64,000 nucleotides of DNA from Streptomyces europaeiscabiei (GCF_001550375.1 NZ_LRTR01000276.1:52377-116376), one strand, 5' to 3'; counted from the first letter of the stretch, positions 17,602-28,558 are shown. Notes: generated by a model from the letters alone, not told the origin. Program-made: numbers and translations.

Positions 17602-18507
17602 TCAGGACCACCTCGCCGCGGCCCCCAGCAGCCACTCGTGCGCCCGCGCGATGTGCGGCATGGCCAGAGTGCCCGTACGGACCACCAGAAAGTACGTCCG
17701 CAGCGGGGGCACCGCAGGGTCGAACAGGGCGACGACGTCACCGCGGTCAAGGGCGGAGTCGCACAGATAGCGGGGCAGCACGGCCAGTCCGGCGCCCGAG
17801 GTGGCGCAGGCGAGGACCGCGCGCAGGTCCGGGACGACGACGGTGCCGGAGGCGGCGGGCCGGGCGTCGAAGACCGAGGCCCAGTAGCGGGCGATGAAGG
17901 GCATTGACTCGTGTACCTCGATGACGGGAAGGGCCTCCAGCGCGTCCGCCCCCTTCCGGCGCAGCTGCTCGGGACCGATCTCGTCCGCCCAGCGCGGGGC
18001 GGCGACCAGGACGTGTTCCTCGTCGCAGAGGGGAGTCGCGGTGAGCAGGGTGCCGCGGGGCTGGGCGGTGGTGATGGCGAGGTCGTGGTGCCCTGCGGCG
18101 AGGCCGTCCAGTGTCTCGTCGGAGTTGCCGAAGGAGACCCGCAGCGCGAAGCCCTGGCCGTCGTCCCCGGTCAGCTCGGTGAGGGCGGGCAGGGCCCGCT
18201 CGGCGGTGAACTCCGGTGGACCGGCGAGGTGGAGGGTCCGTAAGGAGGAGTCGTCGTCGAGGCCGGTCTCTGTGATCTCCACCAGCGCGTCGAGATGCGG
18301 TGCCGCTTTGTGGGCGAGCTCGTCGCCGATGGTCGTCGGGGTCACGCCTCGGGCCTGGCGCAGGAACAGCGGGCGGCCCAACTGGCGTTCCAGGGTACGT
18401 ATCTGTGAGGTGACGGCCGGCTGCGAGAGGCCGAGCAGGGCGGCGGCGCGGGTGAAGGAACCGGCCCGGTGCACGGTCACGAATGTACGCAGTAAGGCCA
18501 GATCCAT
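17602..18507 (-). CDS. LysR family transcriptional regulator
   Basis: 301 residues. The N-terminal helix-turn-helix reads MDLALLRTFVTVHRAGSFTRAAALLGLSQPAVTSQI, a textbook LysR start, followed by the co-inducer-binding domain in two lobes. ATG 18507 is chosen; the frame extends upstream without a start signal. No divergent target gene is present, which is unusual for LysR. It probably regulates itself through the palindrome upstream. Confidence 0.9.
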   Translation of the reverse strand: MDLALLRTFVTVHRAGSFTRAAALLGLSQPAVTSQIRTLERQLGRPLFLRQARGVTPTTIGDELAHKAAPHLDALVEITETGLDDDSSLRTLHLAGPPEFTAERALPALTELTGDDGQGFALRVSFGNSDETLDGLAAGHHDLAITTAQPRGTLLTATPLCDEEHVLVAAPRWADEIGPEQLRRKGADALEALPVIEVHESMPFIARYWASVFDARPAASGTVVVPDLRAVLACATSGAGLAVLPRYLCDSALDRGDVVALFDPAVPPLRTYFLVVRTGTLAMPHIARAHEWLLGAAARWS

Positions 18508-18544
18508 GGTTGCCCCCTCCCCTCGCCGTCCTCGGGGCGCCCAA

Positions 18545-18562
18545 CTATAAATAAGTCGATAG
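18545..18562. promoter_or_regulatory. Candidate LysR operator
   Basis: CTAT (18545-18548) and ATAG (18559-18562) flank ten AT-rich bases 38 bp upstream of the LysR start, resembling a T-N11-A LysR box. The AT content is striking against the surroundings. Confidence 0.4.
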
Positions 18563-18643
18563 GCCCCTGTCGCTACTGTGATTGGACACTGACACAGAGT
18601 CAACTAGCCTTGTTCGCGCGGTTCTTCGCATGCGGGAACCGGG

Positions 18644-18680
18644 GACGGTCCGAGCCACGAGGGGGGAGGCTCGGACCGTC
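18644..18680 (-). terminator. Terminator of the cystathionine gamma-lyase-like gene
   Basis: GACGGTCCGAGCC (18644-18656) and GGCTCGGACCGTC (18668-18680) form a perfect 13-bp stem with an 11-base loop, 19 bases beyond the stop of the minus-strand gene. Confidence 0.8.
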
Positions 18681-18698
18681 CGTTGTGCGTACGGAGTA

Positions 18699-19844
18699 CT
18701 AGTCGGTAGCAACTGCCAGCGCACGCAGCACATCCGCCACGAGATCGTCGGTGTCCTCCGCGCCGGCCGAGAAGCGGATGAAGCCTTCCGGAACCGCGTC
18801 GCCTCCCCAACGGCCGCGTCGCTCGGCCGTGGAACGCACCCCGCCGAAGCTCGTCGCGTCGTCCACGAGGCGGAGCGCGTCGAGGAAACGGTCGGCACGC
18901 GCGCGCGTGGGCAACGCGAACGACACCACGCACCCGTAGCGCCGCATCTGCTGCGAGGCGATCTCGTGCGAGGGGTCGTCGGGCAGTCCCGGGTAGCGCA
19001 CCCCGGTCACCTCGGGCCGCCCCTTGAGCGCCTCGGCCACGGCCAGGGCGTTGACGTTCTGCCGGTCGGCGCGCAGCTGGAGGGTGGCGAGCGAGCGATG
19101 AGCGAGCCAGGCCTCCATCGGGCCCGGGATCGCGCCGACGATCTTCCGCCAGCGCCGTACGGCGGCCATCAGCGTGGCGTCGCGCCCGACGACGTACCCG
19201 AGGAGGACGTCCCCGTGGCCGGTCAGCTGCTTGGTGCCGCTGGCCACGGCGAAGTCGGCGCCCAGATCCAGCGGCCGCTGCCCGAGAGGGGTCGCCAGGG
19301 TGTTGTCGACCGCCACGAGACAGCCACGCGCGCGTGCGGCCTCGCTGAGTCGCCGTACGTCGCACACGTCGAGCCCCGGGTTCGACGGCGTCTCGAGCCA
19401 CAGCAGACTGGCGCCGTCGAGAGCGTCGAACTGGGCGTCGCCGCCCGTCGGGGCGCTGCGCACCTCGATGCCGTACGACCGCAGCTGCTCACCGGCCAGA
19501 GGCAGCACGTTGTAGCCGTCGCTCGGCAGGACGAGGACGTCACCGGTGCGCAGTTGGGAGAACAGGACGGCGGAGATGGCGGCCATGCCGGAGGCGAAGG
19601 TGACCGTGTCGACGTCGTCCTGTCCGGGCGCCTCCAGTTCGCCGATGGCGCGTTCCAGCAGGGTCCAGGTGGGGTTCTGGTCGCGCCCGTAGGCGTACGG
19701 GCCGGTGGGCTCGCCCGGCAGGTGGTAATGGGCGGCGAAGACCGGCCCAGGGAGGGTCGGTTCGTGTTTGACGGGCTCGGGCAGCCCGGCCCGTACCGCG
19801 CGGGTGCCGTCTCCGGGGCCCGCGGCGGGGTTCTCCGTGCTCAT
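18699..19844 (-). CDS. Cystathionine gamma-lyase-type PLP enzyme
   Basis: 381 residues of the Cys/Met-metabolism PLP family. ASGTKQLTGHGDVLLGYV holds the Schiff-base lysine, and YAYGRDQNPTWTLLE and FASGMAAISAV are the family's cofactor and substrate regions. It probably cleaves cystathionine or a related thioether to cysteine; a synthase or methionine gamma-lyase activity cannot be excluded. ATG 19844 follows GGAGGGAGCTGCCTC. It overlaps the ptpA stop by four bases (ATGA), so the two are translationally coupled. Confidence 0.87.
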   Translation of the reverse strand: MSTENPAAGPGDGTRAVRAGLPEPVKHEPTLPGPVFAAHYHLPGEPTGPYAYGRDQNPTWTLLERAIGELEAPGQDDVDTVTFASGMAAISAVLFSQLRTGDVLVLPSDGYNVLPLAGEQLRSYGIEVRSAPTGGDAQFDALDGASLLWLETPSNPGLDVCDVRRLSEAARARGCLVAVDNTLATPLGQRPLDLGADFAVASGTKQLTGHGDVLLGYVVGRDATLMAAVRRWRKIVGAIPGPMEAWLAHRSLATLQLRADRQNVNALAVAEALKGRPEVTGVRYPGLPDDPSHEIASQQMRRYGCVVSFALPTRARADRFLDALRLVDDATSFGGVRSTAERRGRWGGDAVPEGFIRFSAGAEDTDDLVADVLRALAVATD

Positions 19845-20332
19845 GAGGCAGCTCCCTCCACCTTCTCGCGTACGGCGGCCAGCAGACCGGGGCTCGCCGC
19901 CTCCACGAGTTCCAGGCACTCCTCGAAACCGTCCATGCCTCCGTAGTAGGGGTCCGGAACGTCGAGGTCGTCGCCCGCGGCGGGGTCGTAGGAGCGCAGC
20001 AGCCGGATCTTGTCCGCGTCCGCCCCGGTCGGTGCGAGGCGGCGCAGAGCCTTGAGATGGCCTTCGTCGAGGGCGATGACGAGGTCGAGGCGGGAGAACC
20101 AGGAGACCTGGAACTGCCGGGCCGCATGGACGCCGGTGTAGCCGTTCGCCTCCAGGACGGACACGGTACGCGGATCGGCGGCGTCACCCTCGTGCCAGCC
20201 TCCGGTGCCCGCGCTGTCGACCTCGACCAGGCCGGCGAGCCCGGCCTCCTCCACGCGTGCACGGAAGACGGACTCGGCCATCGGGGAGCGGCAGATGTTG
20301 CCGGTGCAGACGAAACAGACTCGATAGGTCAT
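19841..20332 (-). CDS. ptpA: Low-molecular-weight protein tyrosine phosphatase
   Basis: 163 residues. It begins MTYRVCFVCTGNICRSPMAE, in which C-T-G-N-I-C-R-S is the CX5RS active-site loop; the catalytic acid region is DVPDPYYGGMDGF near the C-terminus. It removes phosphate from tyrosine residues in the cytoplasm. S. coelicolor PtpA, at this locus, has been linked to antibiotic production (recalled knowledge). Middle gene of a likely three-gene unit: holin-like gene, ptpA, lyase. Confidence 0.93.
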   Translation of the reverse strand: MTYRVCFVCTGNICRSPMAESVFRARVEEAGLAGLVEVDSAGTGGWHEGDAADPRTVSVLEANGYTGVHAARQFQVSWFSRLDLVIALDEGHLKALRRLAPTGADADKIRLLRSYDPAAGDDLDVPDPYYGGMDGFEECLELVEAASPGLLAAVREKVEGAAS

Positions 20333-20340
20333 GCGGACCC

Positions 20341-20718
20341 TCAGTCCCCGTCGGGCAGGACGAGGGAGAGCGCCCAGGAGATGATCGAGATGATCAGGCC
20401 GCCGAGGACGGCGGTCCAGAAGCCCTCCACATGGAAGCTCAGGTCGAGCACGTCGGCCAGCCACGAGGTGAGCAGCAGCATCAGGGCGTTCACGATCAGC
20501 GTGAACAGGCCGAGCGTGAGTATGAACAGCGGGAGGGTCAGCAGCTGGACAAGCGGCTTGACCACGGCGTTCACCAGGCCGAACACGAGGGCGACCAGCA
20601 GCAGCGTGCCGACCTCCTTGCCCGTGCTGTCACCGGTCAGCGTGATCTTGTCGATCAGCCAGACGGCGACCGCCAGGGCGCCTGCGTTGGCGATCGTCTT
20701 GACTAGGAAATTCATCAT
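20341..20718 (-). CDS. Phage-holin-family / YvlD-like membrane protein
   Basis: 125 residues with four membrane helices. MNFLVKTIANAGALAVAVWLID and LVFGLVNAVVKPLVQLLTLPLFILTLGLF are typical of the DUF360 (YvlD, membrane protein of unknown function in the holin group). Despite the family name no lysis role is implied. Eight bases separate its stop from the ptpA start. The Shine-Dalgarno is weak, so the first or second of two adjacent ATGs may be used. Confidence 0.85.
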   Translation of the reverse strand: MMNFLVKTIANAGALAVAVWLIDKITLTGDSTGKEVGTLLLVALVFGLVNAVVKPLVQLLTLPLFILTLGLFTLIVNALMLLLTSWLADVLDLSFHVEGFWTAVLGGLIISIISWALSLVLPDGD

Positions 20719-20775
20719 GTGTCTGATCGTGGCAGAAGCGATCGGCACGAGCACTGGGCAGGGGCGACTAAGTCG

Positions 20776-21093
20776 ATGAAGGCATTCCGGTTGGACGAGC
20801 TGGAGGCGGAGCGCGCCGCCAATGACGGTGCCTATCTGCAGTTCCTGCGTGAGCGGAACATGTCGGTCGGCCTGTACGCGCTCGATGCCGGCGAACTCGA
20901 CCCGCAGAAGCCGCACAGCCAGGACGAGGTGTACCTGGTGGTGAGTGGCCGGGCCGCGCTCACGGTCGGCTTGGAGACCACCCAGGTCGCGCGCGGCAGT
21001 GTCGTGTACGTGCCCGCCGGGGTCGCCCACAAGTTCCACCACATCACCGAGGACTTGAGGGTCGTTGTGGTGTTCTCTCCGCCGGAGGGCTGA
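20776..21093 (+). CDS. Small cupin-domain protein
   Basis: 105 residues with one cupin barrel: KPHSQDEVYLVVSGRAAL contains the first metal-binding motif (H and E) and VPAGVAHKFHHITEDL the second (H). It is probably a metal-binding enzyme or sensor of unknown substrate. Start at ATG 20776; the frame continues upstream without support. Divergent from the holin-like gene. Confidence 0.8.
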   Translation: MKAFRLDELEAERAANDGAYLQFLRERNMSVGLYALDAGELDPQKPHSQDEVYLVVSGRAALTVGLETTQVARGSVVYVPAGVAHKFHHITEDLRVVVVFSPPEG

Positions 21094-21258
21094 CGTCCGC
21101 TTCGGTGTTCCCTAGGGGGACGATCAGGGACGGACAAGGGGTGCGAAGCCCCCGGGCGGCCCCCTCGTGCCCCTAGCATCGACAGCAGGACAGCAGAAGG
21201 CCCGGAATCAGGGCCCCGGCGGCGGGGCGACGGGTTGGAGACACAAGGAGCAAGGGCG

Positions 21259-21471
21259 ATGCGGGAGATCTTCACGGGGATGCCGTGGTGGGTGAAGTGG
21301 ATCGCGGTGCCGGTCATCGCCCTGCTGGTGTTCGGAGGGCTGATAGTCAGCGTCGTCCAGATCGTGGTGGGCCTGCTCTTCAAGGTGCTGGTCTTCGTGG
21401 CGCTGGTCGGCGGACTGGTCTACGTCGTAAGGAAGTTCACGGCGGGTTCCTCCTCACGCGGTGACTGGTGA
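21259..21471 (+). CDS. Small membrane protein, unknown function
   Basis: 70 residues: a short N-terminal stretch MREIFTGMPWWVKWIAVPV, then two hydrophobic segments and the basic tail VRKFTAGSSSRGDW. AAGGAG lies eight bases before ATG 21259, a good start signal. Its role is unknown. A CCCTAGGGGGAC element 138 bases upstream is shared with the ABC operon upstream region at 49046. Confidence 0.75.
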   Translation: MREIFTGMPWWVKWIAVPVIALLVFGGLIVSVVQIVVGLLFKVLVFVALVGGLVYVVRKFTAGSSSRGDW

Positions 21472-21548
21472 GGCGTCAGCACCGCGTAACGGATGAGGTG
21501 TGAGTGGGTGAGCCCCGGTCAGGGCGCGGCAATAACAGGAACGTGAGG

Positions 21549-21566
21549 TTCCCTCGCCCGAGGGAA
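21549..21566. terminator. Short perfect hairpin between small membrane gene and ssgR
   Basis: TTCCCTCG (21549-21556) and CGAGGGAA (21559-21566) form an 8-bp stem with a two-base loop. It may be a terminator for the upstream gene or an operator for ssgR. Confidence 0.35.
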
Positions 21567-21709
21567 GTTTCCCGGCGGGGCCGTCTGTGGGCGGTGACGG
21601 GCGGCTAGAGTCCGGGAACTCGTCGCGGGCTCTACCCCCCCGGCGGGCGGCGCATCTTCCTCCCGTGTCCCCTGCACGGGCGGCCCTCCTCGCGCTTCGG
21701 GAGTGACCC

Positions 21710-22951
21710 TTGGCCACGGCTGACACCGCACCCGCAGAACCGCTTTCTCCATCAGCCCGGCCGCGCCCCCGGCCGACACAGAGCGTCGTTCCGCCCACAC
21801 AGCCGGGCCCCCGGTCGGCACCGGCGGCCGCCGTCGAGCAGCCGCGTGTCAGGGCCATGGAAACCCATGTTCCGCAGCCACCGCCGCGTACGGTCCCTCC
21901 GAAGAGCCCGGCTCCACCCGTGCAGCCACGGACCTCGCCGGGCGAGGAGGACACGCGATGCCCTGAACCTCCCGCGACGCAGACGCAGACCCAGACGCGG
22001 ACGCAGTCACCGGCGTCGGCGGCTCAGGCGCAGGGGCAGCCAAGGGCGGCATCGTCCCGTAAACAGGCGCAGCCGCTGGCACCGCCGACCAGGGCCCGGC
22101 CCCAGGCGGTGGCGCCCGTACGCCCTGTGTCGCCGCTCGGGCACGGTCCGGGGAGGGGAGCGCGTATCCCGTCCCCGGCGTCGCCGACCGCGGCGGAGTC
22201 GAATTCCGGCACTCTGATCGGCTCCGTGCAGCGGGCGATGCGGTTGCTGGAGGCAGTCGCCGAGCGAGAACACGGGGCGCCCGCCAAACAGTTGGCGCGG
22301 GATGCCGGGCTGGCGCTGCCCACGGCGTACCACCTGCTCCGCACACTGGTCCACGAGGGCTATCTGCGCCGGGAGAAGGGGTTGTTCTTTCTTGGTGAGG
22401 CGGCCGAGCGGCTGAGCAGCAGCGGAGCGCAGCAGAAACGTCGCAGCACGGTGGGCGAGGCCCTGGCGCACTGGCGGGACGCGCTGGGCGTGCCCGTGTA
22501 CTTCGCGATTTACCGTGACGGTGAGATCGAGGTCAAGTGCGTCGCCGACAGCCCGAACACTCCGGCGGTCGAGGAGTGGGCCGACTTCCGTGAGACCGGT
22601 CACGCACACGCCATCGGCCAGTGCCTGTTGTCCCAACTGGGCGACGAGGCGCGCCGCGACCACCTGGACCGCTATCCGGTGCAGTCGCTGACCCCGTACA
22701 CGGTCCGTGATGACGAGACGCTGCTACGGCGCCTGGACCGGATCGGGCGCATGGAACCGGTCGTCGAGCGGCAGGAGTACGCCCTCGGGACCGTCTGCGC
22801 CGCGATTCCCATCACCGCGGGGACGACCGCCGGGACCCTCGCCATCTCGCTGCCCTCGCACCAGGCGGACCGGTTGCTGCCGGTGGCCCATCAGTTGCAG
22901 ACCGAGATCGGAAAGCTACTAGGGACACTCGCCATCTCTATCAGCATCTGA
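21710..22951 (+). CDS. ssgR: IclR-family activator SsgR with long N-terminal extension
   Basis: The C-terminal 245 residues are an IclR regulator: helix-turn-helix around GSVQRAMRLLEAVAERE...ALPTAYHLLRTLVHEGYL and an effector domain ending LLPVAHQLQTEIGKLLG. The gene directly precedes ssgA, as ssgR does in S. coelicolor, where its product activates ssgA during sporulation. The frame opens 165 residues earlier at a TTG with GGAG upstream; this part is Pro/Gln/Arg/Thr-rich and likely disordered. A shorter protein starting near GTG 22226 or ATG 21857 cannot be excluded; I recall S. coelicolor SsgR as about 241 residues. Confidence 0.85.
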   Translation: MATADTAPAEPLSPSARPRPRPTQSVVPPTQPGPRSAPAAAVEQPRVRAMETHVPQPPPRTVPPKSPAPPVQPRTSPGEEDTRCPEPPATQTQTQTRTQSPASAAQAQGQPRAASSRKQAQPLAPPTRARPQAVAPVRPVSPLGHGPGRGARIPSPASPTAAESNSGTLIGSVQRAMRLLEAVAEREHGAPAKQLARDAGLALPTAYHLLRTLVHEGYLRREKGLFFLGEAAERLSSSGAQQKRRSTVGEALAHWRDALGVPVYFAIYRDGEIEVKCVADSPNTPAVEEWADFRETGHAHAIGQCLLSQLGDEARRDHLDRYPVQSLTPYTVRDDETLLRRLDRIGRMEPVVERQEYALGTVCAAIPITAGTTAGTLAISLPSHQADRLLPVAHQLQTEIGKLLGTLAISISI

Positions 22952-22954
22952 AAA

Positions 22955-22969
22955 ATCACTCCTTGTGAT
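22955..22969. promoter_or_regulatory. Candidate operator upstream of ssgA
   Basis: ATCAC (22955-22959) and GTGAT (22965-22969) form an inverted repeat with a five-base spacer just after the ssgR stop, 110 bases upstream of ssgA. It is AT-rich relative to its surroundings and could be a site for SsgR. This is inference. Confidence 0.3.
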
Positions 22970-23079
22970 CTCCTGTGTACTTTCAGCAAACTTCCAGAGG
23001 TGTCAGGCGGATGATTCCTGGCCAGTCGACGAACACGGCGGGGTAGGCGATGCGCGAGTCGGTACAGGCAGAGGTCATG

Positions 23080-23487
23080 ATGAGCTTTCTCGTCTCGGAG
23101 GAGCTCTCCTTCCGCATCCCGGTGGAGCTGCGATACGAGACCTGTGATCCCTATGCCGTGCGGCTGACCTTCCACCTGCCCGGCGATGCTCCGGTGACGT
23201 GGGCCTTCGGGCGGGAGCTGCTCATCGACGGTGTGGGGCGGCCGTGCGGGGACGGGGACGTCCACATCGCGCCCGCCGATCCGGAGACGTTCGGTGAGGT
23301 CCTGATCCGGCTCCAGGTGGGCACCGACCAGGCGATGTTCCGGGTTGGCACGGCGCCGCTGGTGGCCTTCCTGGACCGGACGGACAAGCTCGTGCCGCTC
23401 GGGCAGGAGCGTTCCCTCGCCGACTTCGACACTCTGCTCGACGAGGCTCTGGACCGCATCCTGGCGGAGGAGCAGAGCGCGGGGTGA
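23080..23487 (+). CDS. ssgA: Sporulation and cell-division activator SsgA
   Basis: 135 residues, beginning MSFLVSEELSFRIPVELRY and ending LDRILAEEQSAG; this is very close to S. coelicolor SsgA as I remember it. SsgA-like proteins are actinomycete-specific; SsgA localises future septum sites and activates sporulation-specific cell division together with SsgB and FtsZ. Either ATG 23077 or 23080 may start translation; GAGG lies just upstream. The single gene is followed by the convergent YibE/F gene after 31 bases. Confidence 0.96.
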   Translation: MSFLVSEELSFRIPVELRYETCDPYAVRLTFHLPGDAPVTWAFGRELLIDGVGRPCGDGDVHIAPADPETFGEVLIRLQVGTDQAMFRVGTAPLVAFLDRTDKLVPLGQERSLADFDTLLDEALDRILAEEQSAG

Positions 23488-23518
23488 ACCCGTGACGGCG
23501 CCGAGGTGCCGTAACGGT

Positions 23519-25012
23519 TCAGCGCTTGCGGCGGCGGCCTTTCCCTCCACGTGCCGGAGCGGGCACGGCCGCCGCTTCCGGTGCACCCGGGCGGTCGGCC
23601 GAGACGACCAGGGCGGCCAGCACGGTGGTCACCGGCACCGAGGCCACCAGGCCGATCGAGCCGACGAGCGTGCGCACGATCTCCTCGGCGACGAGCTCAC
23701 TGTTGGCCACCGTGCCGACGCTGCTCTGCGCGATCGAGAAGAGCAGCAGCAGCGGCAGCGCGGCACCGGCGTAGGCGAGGACGAGGGTGTTGACCACCGA
23801 GGCGATGTGGTCCCGGCCGATCCGGATACCCGCGCGGTACAGCCCCCGCCACCCCATCGCCGGATTGGCCTCGTGCAGTTCCCAGACCGCCGACGTCTGC
23901 GTGACCGTCACGTCGTCGAGCACACCGAGCGAACCGATGATGACGCCCGCGAGCAGCAGACCGCTCATGTCGATCGTCGGGTACAGCCCATGGATCAGAC
24001 CGGTGTTGTCGTCCGTGTTGCCGGTCAGATAGGCCCAGTCGATGAACCCCGAGCCCAGCAGGCCGATCAGCAGCAGGGAGATCAGGGTGCCGATCACCGC
24101 CACGGATGTTCGGGCCGAGAGCCCGTGGCACATGTAGAGGGCGATCAGCATGATGGCGCTCGCCCCGACCACCGCCACCACCAGCGGGTTCGAGCCCTGC
24201 AGAATGGCCGGCAGGACGAAGAGGGTCAGCACCAGGAAGCTGATGGCCAGCGCCACCAGGGCCATGACACCACGCATGCGGCCCACCACCACGACGGCGA
24301 GCGCGAAGATCCCGGCGAGCAGCGCCATCGGGAACTTCCGGTTCACATCGGTGACCGAGTACTGCAGGTCCTTGGGCGCGGCAGGTTCGTACGCGACCAC
24401 GACCTCCTGGCCCTGCTCCAACTGCCGTGACTGGTCCGGCTGAACGATCTCTGTGAACGTACGGCCCTTGTCGTCGCCGGTGTCGATCCGGATCGTGGCC
24501 TTCTTGCACGTGCCGTTTGCCTGCCGCTGGGCGGACGAGCCCTCGGCGGTGGACGTGTCGCCGGTCGGTGTGCTGCCCGAGGCGTTCACCGACGAGCAGT
24601 CGACCTCGTCGACCTTGGTGACAGTGGCCTGCTGAGTCTGTCGGTCGAAGCCCACTCCGGTGCGCTCGTGCGCCGGGGCGCCGCCGGGCCAGAGCACGAC
24701 GAGGCCCACGACCACCGCGGTGGCGAAGGGGATCAGCACCGCCGCGATGACCTTGCGCAGGTGCTGCGAAACGGGTGCGGCGGGGCCGTGGCTGTGGCTG
24801 TGGGAATGACCGTGGCCGCCGCCGGAGGACGAGCCTTGGTCATGTCCGTCACCGGGCCCGTGGCCGCCCCCAGAGCCGTGGCCGCCAAAACCGTGGCCAC
24901 CGCCGGAACCGTGGCCGTGGTCACCGTCGGATCCATGCCCGTGGCCGTTTCCGGGGCCATGGCCATGAGGCGGCTCGGGGGGTGGAGGCGGAGGCTGCTG
25001 CGTCGTGGTCAC
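23519..25012 (-). CDS. YibE/F-like membrane protein with His/Gly-rich N-terminus
   Basis: About 497 residues. The first 75 are Pro runs and many HGH/HSHSH repeats, suitable for binding metal ions in the cytoplasm. One membrane helix (IPFATAVVVGLVVLWPGG) follows, then an extracytoplasmic domain of about 110 residues with a Cys pair, then seven or more helices with the family motif GSLGVLDDVTVTQTSAVWELHEANP. YibE/F proteins are poorly understood. GTG 25012 (VTTTQQPP) is the likely start; GTG 25045 is also in frame. Confidence 0.83.
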   Translation of the reverse strand: MTTTQQPPPPPPEPPHGHGPGNGHGHGSDGDHGHGSGGGHGFGGHGSGGGHGPGDGHDQGSSSGGGHGHSHSHSHGPAAPVSQHLRKVIAAVLIPFATAVVVGLVVLWPGGAPAHERTGVGFDRQTQQATVTKVDEVDCSSVNASGSTPTGDTSTAEGSSAQRQANGTCKKATIRIDTGDDKGRTFTEIVQPDQSRQLEQGQEVVVAYEPAAPKDLQYSVTDVNRKFPMALLAGIFALAVVVVGRMRGVMALVALAISFLVLTLFVLPAILQGSNPLVVAVVGASAIMLIALYMCHGLSARTSVAVIGTLISLLLIGLLGSGFIDWAYLTGNTDDNTGLIHGLYPTIDMSGLLLAGVIIGSLGVLDDVTVTQTSAVWELHEANPAMGWRGLYRAGIRIGRDHIASVVNTLVLAYAGAALPLLLLFSIAQSSVGTVANSELVAEEIVRTLVGSIGLVASVPVTTVLAALVVSADRPGAPEAAAVPAPARGGKGRRRKR

Positions 25013-25091
25013 CGACCGATCATCGCAAGAACGAGCGATGCCCACTGTTCACCGCGCCACATCTGCCGCTAGCGTGGAGACACCTTTGCAC

Positions 25092-27077
<1,986 letters not shown>

Positions 27078-27086
27078 GAATCGGGG

Positions 27087-27116
27087 TGCGATGCCTCGGC
27101 GCTCCGGGGCATCGCA
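27087..27116 (+). terminator. Terminator of thiC
   Basis: TGCGATGCC (27087-27095) and GGCATCGCA (27108-27116) form a perfect 9-bp stem that can be lengthened by two pairs, ten bases after the thiC stop, followed by TCTT. Confidence 0.75.
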
Positions 27117-27172
27117 TCTTGGGGACCGCAGCATGTCTGCCCTCCTGCTCTCCCGGCGGGCAGACTGCCTCC

Positions 27173-28558
27173 ATGACAGCGAGAGCACTGAGCAAGGGCG
27201 CCAACCTTCCCGTCGATTCTCCTACGGTGCGTGTCGAGCTGACCTGGTCCGAAGGGGTCGGCACACCCGATGTCGACGCCTCGGCGTTGCTGCTCACCGG
27301 TGTCGGACGTGTTCGCGACGACGGTGACTTCGTCTTCTACAACCAGCCGCAGCACACGTCGAATGCTGTGGCCCACCTGGGAAAGCAGAGTGCCGGCGGT
27401 GTTCTCACCGATACGGTCGAGGTGAATCTGCATTTGCTCGAGCCGGCTGTCGAGCGGGTCGTGCTGTGTGCGTCGGCAGATGGCGGAACGTTCGGACAAG
27501 TGCCAGGGCTGACCCTGAGGCTGTTGGATGCCGGGACGCGGACCGAGATCGCACGGTTTCACATGGAGGCCGGGACGGAGACCGCGTTCATCGGCGGCGA
27601 GCTGTATCTACGGGCGGGGCAGTGGAAGTTCCGCGCAGTCGGTCAGGGCTATGCCTCCGGGCTCGCCGGGCTGGCCTCCGATTTCGGCATCACCGTCGAC
27701 GAGGCACCCTCGGACACGTCCGCGTTCTCGCCGGAACCTGTCTCTACACCACCTGTCTCTACACCGCCTGTCCCAGCCACAGCACCGGTCGGCCCGCGGC
27801 TCAGCAAGGAGGAGGAACAGCTGCCCGTCGACATGCGCAAGCGTCTGTCGCTGCGTAAGGAGCAGGTGGCGGTCAGCCTCAGGAAGCATGGAGCAGCCGG
27901 AGTCTCCGCACGCGTCATTCTGGTTCTGGACGCCTCCGGATCCATGTCCTACCTCTACTCCAGAGGTGTCGTCGCCGATGTCGTGGAGCGCATGGCAGCG
28001 GTTGCCGCGCAGCTGGACGATGACGGCCAAATGCAAGCCTGGACGTTCGCCTCGAATGCGGCACGACTGCCCGACCTGCGACTCGGGGACCTTCCCGAAT
28101 GGCTGCGACTGCACGTCCGGGTGGGACAGATCAGCCTCTTCCGCCGTAAGCCAGGCAGAGGACTGCAGCCCGGCCAGGTCGATATGCGGATGGTTGGCAT
28201 CCAGAACGAGGAACAGAAGGCGATCGCCCAAGTTCGTACGTATGTCCGGGAAAATCCTGCCGCTGCCCCCACTTTCGTGCTGTTCTTTTCCGACGGTGGT
28301 GTCCACCGCAACGCCCTGATCGAGCAAGAGCTGCGGGATGCCGTCGAGGAACCGATCTTCTGGCAGTTCGTGGGACTGGGACAATCCAACTACGGAGTGC
28401 TGGAACGCTTCGACACCCTGCCTGGACGTCGCGTCGACAACGTCGGATTCTTCGCCGTGGACGACATCAGCACAGTCCCCGACCAGGAGCTGTACGACCG
28501 GCTTCTCTCCGAGTTCCCGACCTGGGTGGCTGCCGCCGGCCAGGCGGGCATCCTTTGA
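27173..28558 (+). CDS. TerD domain-VWA domain fusion protein
   Basis: 461 residues. Residues 1-185 form a TerD-like Ca2+-binding stress domain ([42 protein letters not shown]). A Pro/Thr linker (about 190-215) leads to a von Willebrand A domain (about 250-461) with an intact MIDAS motif, LDASGSMS. TerD and VWA proteins of the ter cluster respond to tellurite, phage or membrane stress by an unknown mechanism; here both parts are in one chain and no other ter gene is nearby. Synonymous codons look less GC-biased than those of thiC, which may indicate later arrival. Confidence 0.85.
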   Translation: MTARALSKGANLPVDSPTVRVELTWSEGVGTPDVDASALLLTGVGRVRDDGDFVFYNQPQHTSNAVAHLGKQSAGGVLTDTVEVNLHLLEPAVERVVLCASADGGTFGQVPGLTLRLLDAGTRTEIARFHMEAGTETAFIGGELYLRAGQWKFRAVGQGYASGLAGLASDFGITVDEAPSDTSAFSPEPVSTPPVSTPPVPATAPVGPRLSKEEEQLPVDMRKRLSLRKEQVAVSLRKHGAAGVSARVILVLDASGSMSYLYSRGVVADVVERMAAVAAQLDDDGQMQAWTFASNAARLPDLRLGDLPEWLRLHVRVGQISLFRRKPGRGLQPGQVDMRMVGIQNEEQKAIAQVRTYVRENPAAAPTFVLFFSDGGVHRNALIEQELRDAVEEPIFWQFVGLGQSNYGVLERFDTLPGRRVDNVGFFAVDDISTVPDQELYDRLLSEFPTWVAAAGQAGIL

